From Ophiura sarsii (lineage: Eukaryota > Echinodermata > Ophiuroidea > Amphilepidida > Ophiuridae), in assembly GCA_035610835.1 (NCBI GenBank), contig CM069457.1, positions 42,697,319-42,761,318 of the forward strand: a DNA stretch of 64,000 nt, written 5' to 3'. The stretch's first letter is position 1. Each line of letters starts with the position of its first letter. This document shows, in pieces, positions 1 through 51,356 of the stretch. The translations under genes were made by a program, and so were the position numbers. The notes under the pieces are model-generated. The model saw only the letters and a program-made list of their open reading frames with translations, made no database searches and was not told the DNA's origin.

Positions 1-172
1 GATAAGCACTTGAGTATTTGTACTTAAAACGAAGCAATTGCTTTTGCTTAATAGGACTTATTAGTCCATCAAGCAATTACGAACAATTACAAACTTGTAT
101 TTCATACAAAGTCAAGTAAAAGGGCAGAAAAAGCAATAGCAGTTTTTTAATTTATTTAAGACATGGTTCTTC

Positions 173-410
173 AGGCACTGAACACCCCCCCTGTATTACG
201 GGCAAACGGACCTCTCCGGTATGGTCGCATCGCTCGGTTGATTTTTGTTTTGTATTGTTGTTTTCATAAATGTCGTGACATTTTCAAAAAAGTTTCAATT
301 TTACGAAACATTTTCAAAAGATTTTCAACAAATTTGTGAACAAAACATTTTTTTCTTTTCTTTTAATTCTGGGTTGGTCGGGCCCGTGGAACAATGATTG
401 TTCGTCGCCT
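173..410. mobile_element. MITE, family C (GGCGAC / TGTTCTACGGGC ends), degenerate copy
   Basis: The left end near AGGCACTGAACACC runs into a TACGGGCAAACGG block. The right end GGGCCCGTGGAACA...TTCGTCGCCT is its inverted counterpart. The best copy of the same family is at 40883-41180, and pieces occur at 8496, 9655 and 15574. No coding capacity. Confidence 0.55.
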
Positions 411-468
411 AAAGTAATAGCTGTATATCTTTTTGTTTATTCGACACCTTATTATTAACGGTACCAAC

Positions 469-38788
<38,320 letters not shown>

Positions 38789-39394
38789 CGATATGTTTGA
38801 TCTGTCAATGGATAATAATAATGAGGAGGATGAACAGATCATGATAATTGTGTTGATAATAACTTCAACAACAATGATAATAATACTTCTACTAATACTA
38901 CTGTAATACATATTTGATCATAAATAAAATGTAACAAGCACTTAATTACTTAGTGGTGAAATAAATTGTTAACCTCGAGAAGCTAGTGAATTTAATAATA
39001 GACTATGAATAATATTTAAACGCAGTACGACTACAATAATACGTGGCCGTTGTCAGGGGAGTCAGGGGAGTCAGGGGAGTCATACGTGGCCGTTGTCAGG
39101 GGAGTCCACATAACAATTGCCAACAAGTATCAAGTAGACCCAAATTTACACTTTTCATGCAGCTATTGGTTTTACCATTATTCTAAACAGATTTTCAGAA
39201 ACTTTATTTTTCAACATTGATATGTATTTCTTTATTTTTCAAAATTGTGATGTATTTCGAGACGACGGTGGACACGAACGGTCGTTAAATTTGAATTTCC
39301 GTTGGTTTCAATGTAACAATGGATTTTGATTATACATGTATATGACCCCATAAAATTCATCACACGTTGGAACTAAATTATTTCATCCTAAAAC

Positions 39395-39422
39395 CACTGT
39401 GGATGGCTAACCATCCACAGTG
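39395..39422. repeat. Perfect 12-bp-stem hairpin upstream of the gene
   Basis: CACTGTGGATGG, loop CTAA, CCATCCACAGTG. It lies about 600 bp 5' of the receptor start. Confidence 0.7.
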
Positions 39423-39535
39423 TCAGTATCATTTTTTGGATTTAAACCGTTGTTAAGCGTTCGTCCCATTCACTTGATCACGTAACCTCGTTCGCATATT
39501 TTAACCTGAGTACTCGTGAATACGCCCGTGTCCAG

Positions 39536-39993
39536 CGTCGTCTGTGTATTTCTTTATTTTTCTACCGTCAGAGTTCTTATGTATTTCTTTATTTTAAGAA
39601 AAGGTAGAGAAATCGCGAAAAGGTATGGAAATCGTGAAGGTATGGACGAAATCGTACCTTTTAAAACAAATTCTAAGCTTATGTATTTTTGTAAATGCAT
39701 TTTTAAAATTATGATGTATTTCTTTATTATGTGAAAAAAGACGCCCTGTACCGTCAGAGTTCTTATGTATTTTCTCATTTAGAGAAAAGGTAGAGAAATC
39801 GCGAAAAGGTATGGAAATAATAGGTATGAACGAAATCCTACCTTTAAAAAAAAATCTAAGCTTAAGTATTTCTTTATTTTTCAAAATTGTTATGTATTTC
39901 TCTATTTTTCAAATTTGTAATGTATTTCTTTATTTTCTGAAAAAAACGCCCTCCACTGTCAGAGTTCTTATGTATTTCTTTATTTTTCAAATC
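39536..39993. repeat. AT-rich satellite, block 1
   Basis: Units of about 220 bp made of ACCGTCAGAGTTCTTATGTA, TTTCTTTATTTTGAGAAAAG, GGAAATCGCGAAAAGGTATG and TATGGACGAAATCCTACCTT. Two or so units here; many more at 42189-44325. Confidence 0.88.
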
Positions 39994-40339
39994 GTTATAG
40001 TAGGAGCCCCAGACATCAAAAATCGGCTTAGAAATGATTTGACCCCATGACCTCGGAACATACTCCTGTAATTACGGTTTTTAGATAGGTACAACCTCTG
40101 GGGTCTGGACTATACGTCTGGTTGTCGTAAATGGTCACTCTTAATGATCTTTTTGTTACTAGAATAATGTATCCTATATTGGATTATATTGTTGTTTACG
40201 ATGTTGTTTTTTGTATATATTATTGAAAACGTACAATGATCCTGTTGGTCTAATCAAATCTAATAGGGTTTATCATATTGTACATGTATTATAAGCCTAT
40301 GTTATGCAGTAAAGATATTGGTCTGGTTTTTGTGTTTTA

Positions 40340-40720
40340 GTTTTTTTATGTAATACGATTCGACATCGGCTTGAGCCTATAATGTTGTCTGTGAGTAGTA
40401 AAAGCAACAAAACCAAAATATCTAACTTTGCCGAAAAACGTGGTCCAGATTATTAATGCATCGTTGTAGCAATTACCATCCCATGTATCGATTATCTTCC
40501 CAGAAAAATAGATATCATGTGAAACGCGATTTCTTTACATATAGGATAAGTTGATGAATCCTGCTTAATTTGCCATGTCTTTTGCCATTAATTAAAAATC
40601 TCAAATATTTATGAATACAATAAAACATCATTAATATCCATAGGCCGCAGTTGTTTTGAATACTCTGTTCACGACAACAACACACGACACGGGTGTTTCC
40701 ATGGAGCTTCATATAAACAG
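40340..40720. repeat. Large direct repeat, copy 1 (copy 2 at 41300-41690)
   Basis: CGTGGTCCAGATTATTAATG, GAAACGCGATTTCTTTACAT, TAAGTTGATGAATCCTGCTT and AAAATCTCAAATATTTAT recur in order in the second copy. About 350-400 bp each, moderately diverged, with a family C MITE between them. Confidence 0.85.
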
Positions 40721-40882
40721 AAACTATTATCTAGGCCGAGCCAATGGGTTTTTACTTACACATCACAAAGTATGAATTAAATTTACAAGATCCTTGCATA
40801 ATACTACCTTTGATTACAGCATATATATCCTTGAAGGACCTATATTACACCCAATCATGTATGTCGCAATAACTAGCCCTTT

Positions 40883-41180
40883 AGGCGACGAGTGTTCTAC
40901 GGGTCCGACCGACCCACTTTTTTGTCGAATTTGATTTTTCTTAATACAAATGTGTTGCCTTATTTTAACAAAGGTGATTCTGTTTTTTTAAATATTACGA
41001 AAATTGTTAAAAATCCAAACATTTTTCACGACTAATTAGACCCCCCCCAAAAAAAACAAGAAGAAGAAGAAGAAGAAGAAGAAGAAGAAGAAGAAGAAGA
41101 ATAAAAAAATAAAAGATAAAAGACCGACCAACCCTCGTGAGAGTTCGGTTCGCCCGTAGAACAGGGTTTATTGGTCGCCT
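40883..41180. mobile_element. MITE family C, complete copy
   Basis: Left AGGCGACGAGTGTTCTACGG, right CCGTAGAACAGGGTTTATTG...GTCGCCT. Next to the ends, GGTCCGACCGACCCAC faces GACCGACCAACCCTC. Includes a GAA microsatellite at 41052-41102. Confidence 0.8.
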
Positions 41181-41299
41181 TTATATAAACCTACCGGAAA
41201 TGCACCTCGACTTCAAAAAGAAAGAAGGTCATTTTGAGGGCAAAAAAGGACAAACAATCGAGGGTCAACAAAAAATAGACAACAACATCTTATTGGCAA

Positions 41300-41690
41300 T
41301 ACGACTCGACATCGAACTGGGCCTTCTAATTCCGGCTGTAAGTAACTCAATAAGAATAAAACAGACAATCTGATTTTGCAGAAAAAAGACGTGGACCAGA
41401 TTATTAATGCATCCTTGTAACCTTCACCATCACACGTATTGATTAACTTCATTGTCGCAATTATTGCAAGCAATATAACGTATATATAATAAGAAAATTT
41501 GATATGATGTGAAACACGATTTCTTTACACATAGGGTTAAGTTGATGAATCCTGCTTAATTTGCCGTGTCTGTTGCCAATTTGCCATTTATTAAAATCTC
41601 AAATATTTATTAATCCAATAGAACATCATCAATATTTAGGCAACGCGCTACTATTCGCTAGTGTTTCAATGGAGCTTCATTTTGAAATTT
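41300..41690. repeat. Large direct repeat, copy 2
   Basis: Second copy of 40340-40720, with small insertions including TAACTTCATTGTCGCAA. Confidence 0.85.
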
Positions 41691-42188
41691 GGATAGTTTT
41701 CCATTTACCCTTTTGCCAATCGTAAAATAAACAAGCCAAACCATAGTGATAATACGAATAACTTAATATACTCATATTTAGATTATATACTTATTAGGAT
41801 CTCAGAGCACAAATACACGTATTGAATCTGAATATAAATACGTCCAAACATTGATATTATTGGTGTGATGTTAACTCTCATTTGACCTTGACCCATATAA
41901 TTTCCTTCAGTCTTGACGCATGTACCATTGTTCAAAATATTATATGAATTCGGATGTTTTCCCCGTTTGATTCAGTAGCTATGATTTAAAATCACTTCAC
42001 CTACCCCTACCCACTACGATGTGATGTAAAACAGTTATTTCTCCATTCAAAAGGGTGGTGTAATAGATATTGTCACATTCTGCTTTTGCAAGAGTTGCGA
42101 AGGAGCAGGACAACTTATTCTTGTTAACTAGGGATATTTCTACCAGAAAATAATAAAAATGGGAGTATGATAGGGGTCAATCTCTCAA

Positions 42189-44325
42189 TTTGAGGTCTTT
42201 ATTTTTCAAAATTGTTATGTATTTCTTGAATTTACTGAAAAAACGCCCTCTACCGTCAGAGTTCATATGTATTTCTTTATTTTGAGAAAAGGTATGGAAA
42301 TCGCGAAAAGGTATGGAAATCGTGATAGGTATGGACGAAATCCTACCTTTTAAAAACAATTCAAAGGCCTATGTATTTTTCAAAATTGTTATGTATTTCT
42401 TTATTTTGTGAAAAAATGACCTCAACAGTCAGATTTCTTTATTTTGAAAAAAGGTAGGGAAATCGCGTAAAGGTATGAACATCGTGATAGGTATGGACGA
42501 AATCCTCCCTATTTTAAAAATGTCTAAGCTATGTATTTCTTTATTTTTCAAAATTGTTATGTATTTCTTTATTTTACGAAAAACGCCCTTTACCGTCAAT
42601 TTCTTATGTATTTCTTTAATCTTGAGAAAAGGTAGGGAAATCTCGAAAAGGTATGGAAATCTTTACCTTTTAAAAAAATTCTTAGCTTATGTTTTTCAAA
42701 ATGATTGTGTATTTCTTTATTTTTCAAAATTATTATGTATTTCTTTAGTTTTCAGAATTGTTAAGTATTTCTTTATTTTCTAGTTTTCAGAATTGTTAAG
42801 TATTTCTTTATTTTCTTAAAAAAACGCTATCTACCGTCAGAGTTGTTATGTATTTCTTTATTGTGAGAAAGGTAGAGAAATCGCGAAAAGGTATGGAAAT
42901 CATGAAAAGTAAGGATGAAATCGTACCTTTAAAAAAAATCTAAGCTGATGTATTTCTTTATTTTTCAAAATTGATCTGTATTTCATTATTTTTTAAATTA
43001 TTATGTATTTCTTTATTTTCTGAAGAAAAAAACCGCCCTGCACCGTCAGAGTTCTTATGTATTTTTGTATTAGAGAAAAGGTAGAGAAATCGCGAACAGG
43101 TATGGAAATGATAGGTATGGACGAAATCCTACCTTTTAACAAAAATCTAAGCTTAAGTATTTCTTTATTTTTCAAAATGGTTATATATTTCATTCTTTTT
43201 CTGAAAAAACAGCCTTCTGCCGTCAGAATTCTTATGCATTTCTTTATTTTGAGAAAAGGTAGGGAAATCGCGAAAAGGTATGGAAATCGTGATAGGTATG
43301 GACGAAATCCTACCTTAAAAAATTCAAAGCTTATGTATTACTTTATTTTTTCAAAACTGTTATGTATTTCTTTATTTTTCAAAATTGTTATGTATTTCTT
43401 CATTATCCGAAAAAAACGCCCTCAACAGTCAGATTTCTTATGTATTTCTTTATTTCGAGAAAAGGTAGGGAAATCTCGAAAGGTATGGAAATCGTATAAA
43501 GGTATGGACGAAATCCCACCTTTAAAAAAAAAATCTAAGCTATGTATTTCTTTATTTTTTCAAAATTGTTATGTATTTCTTTATTTTCTGAAAAAAACCG
43601 CCTTCTACCGTCAGAGTTCTTATGTATTTATTTAATCTTGAGAAAAGGTACATGTAGGGAAATCGCGAAAAGATATGAAACCGTGATAGGTATGGACGAA
43701 ATCCTACCTTTTAAAAAAAATTCTAAGCTTATGTATTTCTTTATTTTTCAAAATTATTATGTATTTCTTTATTTTTCCTAATTGCTATGTATTTCTTTAT
43801 TTTCTGAAAAAACACGCACTCTACTGTCAGAGTTCTTATGTATTTCTTTATTGTGAGAAAAGTTAGATAAAGTGAGAAAAGTTAGGGAAATCGCGAAAAG
43901 GTATAGAAATCGTGATAGGTATGGACAAAATCCTACCTTTTAAAAAGAATTCTAAGCTTATGTATTTCTTTATTTTTGGTAAATTGTCATGTATTTCTTT
44001 ATTTTCTGAAAGAACGCCCTCTACCGTCAGAGTTCCTATGTATTTCCTTATTTTTAGAAAAGGTAGGGAAATCGCGAAAAGGTATGGAAATCGTAATAGG
44101 TATGGACGAAATCATACCTTTAATTTTTTTTAATAAGTTTATGAATTTCAGGAAACAAAGAAATACATCACAATTTGGAAAAGTAAAGAAATACATCACA
44201 ATTTTGAAAAATAAAGAAATACATAGGCTTTGAATTTTTAAAAAAAAAAAATTTCTTCCATACCTATCACGATTTCCATACCTTTTCGCGATTTCCATAC
44301 CTTTTCTCAAAATAAAGAAATAATG
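42189..44325. repeat. AT-rich satellite, block 2, with an inverted end
   Basis: About nine further units of the 39536 satellite in direct orientation up to about 44130. The last 200 bp run in the opposite direction (AAAGAAATACATCACAATTT, CCATACCTATCACGATTTCC, CCATACCTTTTCGCGATTTC). All ORFs here are short, overlapping and built of the repeat. Confidence 0.88.
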
Positions 44326-44329
44326 TTGA

Positions 44330-45490
44330 GAAAATACGCACTGCTTCGATGAAATGACACTCGGACCTGTGATACGGGGTTCATGTCTTTTTAACCCCAT
44401 GTCCAAGTCTTAAATAAATTTTCTATTTTTAAAAACTGACAAATATCAAACAAGGCCTACCAAATGAAAACCAACCAAATGGATTATGATATAATCATTT
44501 TGATTGTTAAGTATATGAAACGTTGCCTTTATTAGGTCTTATCACTCGTTTCAGACGGTTAAAAATCCACCTTGAAATCATTCACAGACTTGATTACAAT
44601 TACAACATGGGCTTAAATTCACGAAAAAACTGCTTAATCACCGTTTATCAAACACATTAAGAATCCAATTCGTCCATTCATCAGTTTGCGGATGAAGATT
44701 GATTGCTATCTCTTTTTCATCGTGTGCGACGTAGGATGACGGTGCGTACGTACATGTTATGCCGCATTATGTGACGCGGACAAGTTCTGCGTTTAGACCG
44801 CGTACGTTACGACTCTTCCTATGCCCTACCATAACGCGGTATTCATTTATTGATTAAACTATAGCACATTGTTCCTCTTGTGTATGTACATGTAAATAAC
44901 TATCATCCACCTCTTATCAAATAAATAAACAAACAATTTAAAAACATTGAATTATAAGGTTTACATACCTAAACACGTCCACTTATGGCGATAACAGCAA
45001 ACAAGATCTATATATAATTCCAAGGATTTGTATAACTACATTGTATCCGCTAGGTGTCCATGTACTTGTCGTATTAATTTCCAGCAGAGAAGTAATTAAC
45101 AGTTTTATTTTTCGCAAGAACAAAAAATAAAAAACCTTTACGATTCTGATCTCTGCGCATGCGCTTTGTTAAATTGAAAGCAACTGGTGATTGTATTGTA
45201 TTATATGGCATACTGAAAATATAAAATGTACTACACTGCTAGTATGGTTTTGGTCTAGGTAGCATTGATAGTTAGACTTTTTTATGAAGAGCTTTTAGTG
45301 CCACAAAGCCCCATCTGTAATAGCTGCCAGCTGTGTTATATGGGGTTGTTGGTAATTAAATGCAACTCGGAGCAGCCTAAGGCGCACCTTTGGGAAAATG
45401 CAATCCTACTCCTGGCTGGTATAGTAATAAACTGAAATTATATAGGCTCTATCAAGGATACACGCCACTATAAATGCGCTACATCATGAG
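44330..45490. other. Non-coding stretch, nothing recognised
   Basis: No ORF of note, no RNA gene, and no inverted-repeat ends that I could pair. Confidence 0.5.
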
Positions 45491-45494
45491 CCTT

Positions 45495-45955
45495 CAAAAA
45501 CTTGACATCGAAAGATAAAAATGTAAGGATGTTAGGATTTGAAAAACCTTACATTGAAAAATAAATGTAAGGATGTAAGGATTTCGAAAACCTTACATCG
45601 AAAATAAATGTAAGGAAGACGTTCTTTTCGATGTAAGGTTTTTGAAATCCTTACACCCTTACATTATTATTTCAATGTAAGGTTTTTCAAATCCTAACAT
45701 ACTTACATTTTTTTCGATGTTAGGTTTTTGAAGTCCTTACATCCTTACATTTTTGTTGTTGGTGTAAGGTTTTTGAAATCCTTACAACTTACACTGCAAG
45801 CAATGCAAAGCTCTGTCGATAGGGAGCGTAAAATGTTCGGAATTCAACGAAAAGTGTAAAGATGTTAGGAATTCAAAATCCTTACATCAAAAATAAAAAT
45901 GTAAGGATGTAACGATTTCAGAAACTTTACATCGAAAAAAATGTAGGGAAATAAA
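45495..45955. repeat. Array of ATGTAAGG / CCTTACAT hairpin units
   Basis: Units of about 42 bp (GATGTAAGGTTTTTGAAATC then CTTACATCCTTACATTTTT). Units left of about 45610 are inverted relative to those on the right, so the block can fold on itself. Followed by GCAAAGCTCTGTCGATAGGG, also found after array 3 at about 50070. Confidence 0.85.
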
Positions 45956-46021
45956 GACGTGCACGAGATAGACTAGGGGGCAAAGCCTGTGATTCTTGTT
46001 GTCCATTTCGTGGGCGGGGGT

Positions 46022-46413
46022 GAAAATAAATAAACTGAAGCTAACATGTCCTATCAATTATGTAACTTATACCCCACTTTCAGAAATGGCTAAATAAGAG
46101 ATTATAGTCACAAGGTTAAATTAAGTTGATACTCGAGCACGGCTGTAATGTGATTTCACACCACTAAATGGTTTCCCTATAGGTTTACATTATAAAGGGG
46201 TGTTACAAAAAGCCCATTTTCTCGCTTATAAAGCGACTGTATTTTTTAATTTGACATTTTCTTTAAATTTTATGAACAAATATATATATGTTAACCCTGA
46301 AAGTTCCGAGAAATGAGCCGCCGGGGATGAAAATAAATAAACTGAAGCTAACATGCATTGTCCTATCAATTATGAAACTTATACCCCACTTTCAGAAATG
46401 GCTAAATAAGAGT
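46022..46413. repeat. Direct duplication of about 85 bp
   Basis: GAAAATAAATAAACTGAAGC...CCCACTTTCAGAAATGGC occurs at 46022-46103 and at 46328-46413. Confidence 0.85.
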
Positions 46414-46439
46414 TGGAGAAATGGACAACTAGCATAAGA

Positions 46440-48230
46440 GTTGGAGAAATGGCTAAATAAGAGTTAGAGAACTGGGTAACTAGCACCCTTATCTATCTGA
46501 ATAAGTTGAGAAATGTTACCCGAACATTTACAATCAAAATTCATCAGGATTAAATTACAACTTTAATAATTTGGGAGCAATAAGTACCTTTTCTGATTAC
46601 TCTATATTCATTGGGCCACAGGATGAAAGCTGACAACAAAAGTTTGACAGACATTATTTACTGGTGTGGAATCGTGTCGTCGTGTACCAGTCGATTTACA
46701 TCTGCGCACTAGCGTCGCCTTGAGGAATATCGTGTATAGTATGTGTAATTTGGCTACATGACGCGTGGGTTAACGACTCTCATGTATACAGTCTGTGCAA
46801 TTTAGTAAACACGACAGTATTGTGCACATATTCGGTTCAATTCGACGGTTGCCACGCAAATAATATAAATACTTCATTATTCGCTTCGTCACTATAGGAT
46901 TATTCAAAACACTCAATGAAGTTGAACTCAACCATCACTAATAGGCCTGAATGATTGCCAAGTCGATTACTTTGAATGAAAGGTAAATTACTTATCTCGA
47001 TATTGTGAATATTTGTGCATAATGCGTGCACTTATAAACGATGGGTTCTGAACTTATTATTAAGTAGAATCGGTACTGTGAAAATATCTTTAATTAAATA
47101 ATTAAGCAATTGCCAGTTTTTCAAAAGAGGGTTTCCAAATGCGCAAGGGAAAAGAGTGTCTTAGTGACAGACCTGTTGCGGCTCAATAACGCGCAAATTT
47201 GTTTCCGTAATGTAGCGCCATCGATGAACCTAAACAAGTTTAAAACATCAGTCAAAATCATGTTGCATTACAATGCGGACGCGAAAAAAAACCCCGCCAC
47301 ACCATATATATAGTGCGTGGATAGGCCATCTCCTCATACACTTGAACGAAAATAAACAATGAAATACATTTACGTAACTGAACTTCATTTGGAGCGCGAG
47401 TGTTTTCGCCTTGCTCATACAGAACAATATTTTGAATTTGAACATCATAAGTGCCTGAAATTCGAAAATAACCTTATGATAGTACGTTGAACATAAATAA
47501 ATAATAGGCTAACGTAATTGCTGTATCGATCAACTGTATGATGCCATTAAAGTGATCACATATTTCGTTATTGTAAAGACATGTGCATAATGCGTGCAAT
47601 TTAAGACAAATGTAATTAAGTGGAGCCGGATCTTGGGCAAATAACGTAATGAATGTTTAAACGATAGCTGGTTGTCGATAAGAGGATCAGACGATAAATA
47701 TAAAGAGTGTGACATAAATTATAAATGATCATCTATTGTAATTTCTTCCGCTCATAATATACATCCGCGCAAATCACCTATACATTCGATGGGTTTTTGT
47801 TATATAGAACACTGATGAAGCGTTGCCTGGAAACGCATAAACACAAACAGACACGCTCTATTATTTCAACATATCCCTAGCTGTTTTCCATTTTCAGAAC
47901 TTCTTTGGTTAGACAAGGTTGCAGGATAGGATTGAAATATTGGCCTTTATATAATTTTATCACCACCGTTCTACTCCGAAACTAATTTGAAACGGTGCAA
48001 TTCTAGAAATTCGGATGTTCCAAAATATAATGAGTTTTATAGGAACGTAATTTTCTTTTTCCTTACATATTCTTGAGAAAACTGATCATTCAACCAATGA
48101 CAGTACGAAAAAGTGTTATATTCTTTCCTTCTTGTATTGATTTTATATTACTTGCTTGCATTTTAACATATTTTAAAATCATTACATTCATACCTGTGTT
48201 TTTGATTTTTCAATACATCCTATTATGTAT
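46440..48230. other. Non-coding stretch, nothing recognised
   Basis: Only short ORFs without family resemblance, and no paired repeat ends. Confidence 0.5.
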
Positions 48231-48239
48231 GTAATTGGG

Positions 48240-48647
48240 TTTCTTTCGATGCAAGATAATGTAAGGTTTTTGAAATCATTACATCCTGACATTTTTTTTC
48301 AATGTAAGGAGTTTGAAGTCGTAACATCCTTACTTTTTTCTCGATGTTCGGTTTTTGAAATCCTTACACTTTTACATTTTTTTCTCGATGTAAGGTTTAT
48401 GAATTCCTTACATCCTTACATTTTTTTCAATGTAAGGTTTTTGAAATCCTAACATCCTTACATTTTTTGTCGATGTAAGGTTTTTGAAATCCTTACATCC
48501 TTACATTTTTTTTCAATGTTAGGTTTTTGAAATCCTTACATCTTTATATATATTTTTTCAATGTGAGGTATCCTAACATCCTTACATTTTTTTCTCTGTG
48601 TAAGGTTTTTGAAATCATTACACTTTACTTTTTTTCTCTCGATGTAA
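48240..48647. repeat. ATGTAAGG hairpin array, second block
   Basis: About nine units of the 42-bp repeat, all reading CGATGTAAGGTTTTTGAAAT...CCTTACATTTTT. Cut at GATGTAA (48647) by the transposon that follows. Confidence 0.88.
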
Positions 48648-49857
48648 TGGGCGCCTCACATGTATCCGTGTGAGCTGGGCGGCCCCTTACCGTGTGAAAA
48701 ATGGATGCGGACGGCGGCACACACGGTCCGTTGAACACGTTCAGGGGACTTTGCCGGCCACCGGAGTTTTGAACATTCTCAAAACTCCTGGCGGGTGAGT
48801 AAAAGCGGCGGCAAACGATGAGAGCCCGGTATGAGGACGGTATAAGGACGGCGCACCCGTTTCGCACCCGTTTCGCACCCATTTTGAACCCGTTTCGCAC
48901 CCGTTTCGCACCCGTTTTGCACCCGTTTTGCACCCGTTTCGTGGTATGCACACGTTGAGGACACGGTGAGAACGGTAAGCTAGACCTGTATGAGGCCGGT
49001 GAGTCCAGTACCAGGCCGGTGAGAACCCGGTACAGACCCGGTGTAGAGCGGTATGGAGCGAAGACCCGGTGAGGAGGTGTTATGCACCCGGTGAGAACGG
49101 TAAGCTAGCAACGTATGAGAACGGTGGTCCCGGTACCAGGCCGGTGAGGACCCCGCATAGACCCGGTATATGACGGTATGGACCAACAAAAATCAATGCG
49201 CCCGTTGAATTTGTTTACTAATTGTTTGAACTCTGTTGTTTTTCTATTAGACGGTAAGGTGGTCGCCTACTACCACCGCCCTGCGAACGAGCGCGAAACG
49301 GGCCCGCCGTCTTTTTACCGTCCTCAAATCGGACTCTCACCGTTCGCCGCCGCTTTTACTCACCCGGCAGGAGTTTTGAACATGCTCAAAATTCCTGCCG
49401 GGCGCGGATGGCCGGCAATGTCCCCCGGCAACGTGTTCAACGAATGGGAACGGCCCTGCGTGTGTCCTCACCGCGTGCCACCGTCTGCACCAATTTGTCA
49501 CACGGCTGGGGCCGGTTGGCTCACACGGATACATGTGAGTAATACAGAGATTCTCGGAATGTGAGTGAATGTGAGTGAAGCTTGAGCACTCAGCTTATAA
49601 AGGGCGGTTTGATGACGTTATCAAGGCGGTTCGGCCGGTACCCCGGCGTTCCGGCCGGTGAGGACCTGGTGAGGAGGTGGTATGAGCCCGGTTCCAGGCC
49701 GATGAAGACCCGGTATAGAACGGTATGAACCCGGTGACAAAAAACCCCAATACGGCCGTTGACATTTTTTGCTGATTGTTCAACGTGTTGGACTCTGTTG
49801 TTTTTCTATAAGACGGTAAGGGGCCGCCCAGCTCACACGGATACATGTGAGGGGCCA
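48648..49857. mobile_element. Non-autonomous TIR transposon inserted in the ATGTAAGG array
   Basis: Starts TGGGCGCCTCACATGTATCC and ends GGATACATGTGAGGGGCCA; the ends match for about 45 bp (CCGTGTGAGCTGGGCGGCCC). TAA flanks both sides (48645-48647, 49858-49860), and joining the flanks restores one array unit. Inside is a second inverted pair (48650-48850 against 49310-49540), a CACCCGTTTCG tandem (48856-48941) and two copies of a CCGGTGAGGA-rich block. No transposase. A 3-bp TWA duplication is known for PIF/Harbinger; the assignment is inference. Confidence 0.85.
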
Positions 49858-50150
49858 TAAGGATTTTGAATTCCTTACTTAATTCCTTACATTTTTTTTA
49901 AATGTAAGGTTTTTCAAATCCTTACACCATTACATTTTTTTCGATGTTAGGTTTTTGAAATCATTACATCCTTACATTTTTTTTTAAATGTAAGGTTTTT
50001 CAAATTCTAACATCCTTACATTATTTTTCTCGATGTTAGGTTTTTGAAATCCTTACACATTATTCTGCAAGCCATGCAAGGCTCTGTCGATAGGGGGCGT
50101 CAAATGTTAGGAATTCATGTAAGGTTTGAAAACCTTACATTTCAAAGACT
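49858..50150. repeat. ATGTAAGG hairpin array, third block
   Basis: Continuation of the array at 48240-48647 after the transposon. Ends with GCAAGGCTCTGTCGATAGGG, as the block at 45495 does. Confidence 0.85.
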
Positions 50151-50199
50151 CGCTAAATCGTGCAATAGTTGACTGGGCAGCTATTACCAGTGATTACAG

Positions 50200-50830
50200 A
50201 GCCATGATTCACTTTCTATATTGACCTTATATCAATGCGCACAAGATGGAATAAATCACATCAAAATCGGATGTCTTAAATTTTTCCCTTGTATATTTCA
50301 ATGACCCCTAGTGACCCCTCTGTGACCTTTGACGCCTTGTGTTAGAAAACCTGAGTAGTACTTATGATAAAGTATGGTCAAAATCGGCCCAATGGTTACG
50401 GAGCTATATGTTTGATTACAGTAGAAAGAAGAAAGAAAGACAAAAAAACTAGAGCTAATTGTGATCATAGATCACGAATATTAGTCGAGAGCATTGACCT
50501 TTGACCTTGTTATATGACTGGTAGTTGTCAAAGGACAATAATCTTATAATATTTTTAATTGTACTATATTGGTAAGTTATTTCTTAAATCTCGGCCCTGT
50601 AGTAGTGGACAAATTACATTGTGACCCCAAGGTGACCCCTTCTAGACCTTTGACCTCATGACATGATTGACTTGGGTTTTTTTGTCTTATCAATACACAA
50701 AAGGTGCAACAAGTCCGGTCAAAATCGGAGCATGTCTTAAATGTTACACCTGTATAGTTCAATGACCCCTTGTGACTCCATATGACATGTCATTGTTAAA
50801 GAAGGTGACCGGGGAGCAAGTAACCCCAAA
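50200..50830. repeat. Interspersed repeat with TGACC / TGACCTTTGACC motifs
   Basis: AATGACCCCTAGTGACCCCT, TGTGACCTTTGACGCC, CATTGACCTTTGACCTTG, AGACCTTTGACCTCATG and AATGACCCCTTGTGACTCC recur. A further piece is at 52376-52402. No ORF. Confidence 0.6.
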
Positions 50831-51356
50831 CTGCCGGTACATTATAATATGAAATTATATATGCTTCAGTTTCAGGGTCCATAGTGGTCCCATAAGTGAA
50901 ATGATGACGATTTTATTCACTAACCCAGCGTTTCGTTTCGATGACAGGGCGCTGCTATTTTATTCTCTGCAGTTTCAGCGTTTATATATCCCGAATATAG
51001 ATTTAGAAGCCAGCGAGAAATCACCACGTGACTGATGGAGGCTGGTGACGTATACGGTCTAAAGAACTGAGCGTTAATGTTCTGGACAGTGCGTTCAATA
51101 CGGCAAAGTTCACTATCTAAATTATTTTTTTCTGAACAAAGAAATTCTCCTTCAACCGTAGTTTTACTAAAGAATATTTATTGAATATAATTTCAATCGT
51201 AAATAGCAATAAAATCGCAATGAAACACGGTCATAGTATTGGATTTGTTGTTCTAAATAGCGTCATTCTCATGGGGTCGATGTTATCCGAGACAGTCTCA
51301 ACGAACGTATACCGTTGCAACGTCTACGCTTGAAACGAAGAGACTGTGGTGTAACG

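Noticed and set aside
39516..44406. Many 60-190 codon ORFs on both strands (YVFLYFSK-type)
   Set aside because: All are made of the AT-rich 220-bp satellite, overlap each other and lack any domain.
48625..48964. Minus-strand ORFs rich in NGCETGAKRVR repeats
   Set aside because: They read the CACCCGTTTCG tandem inside the transposon in three frames, so they reflect repeat periodicity.
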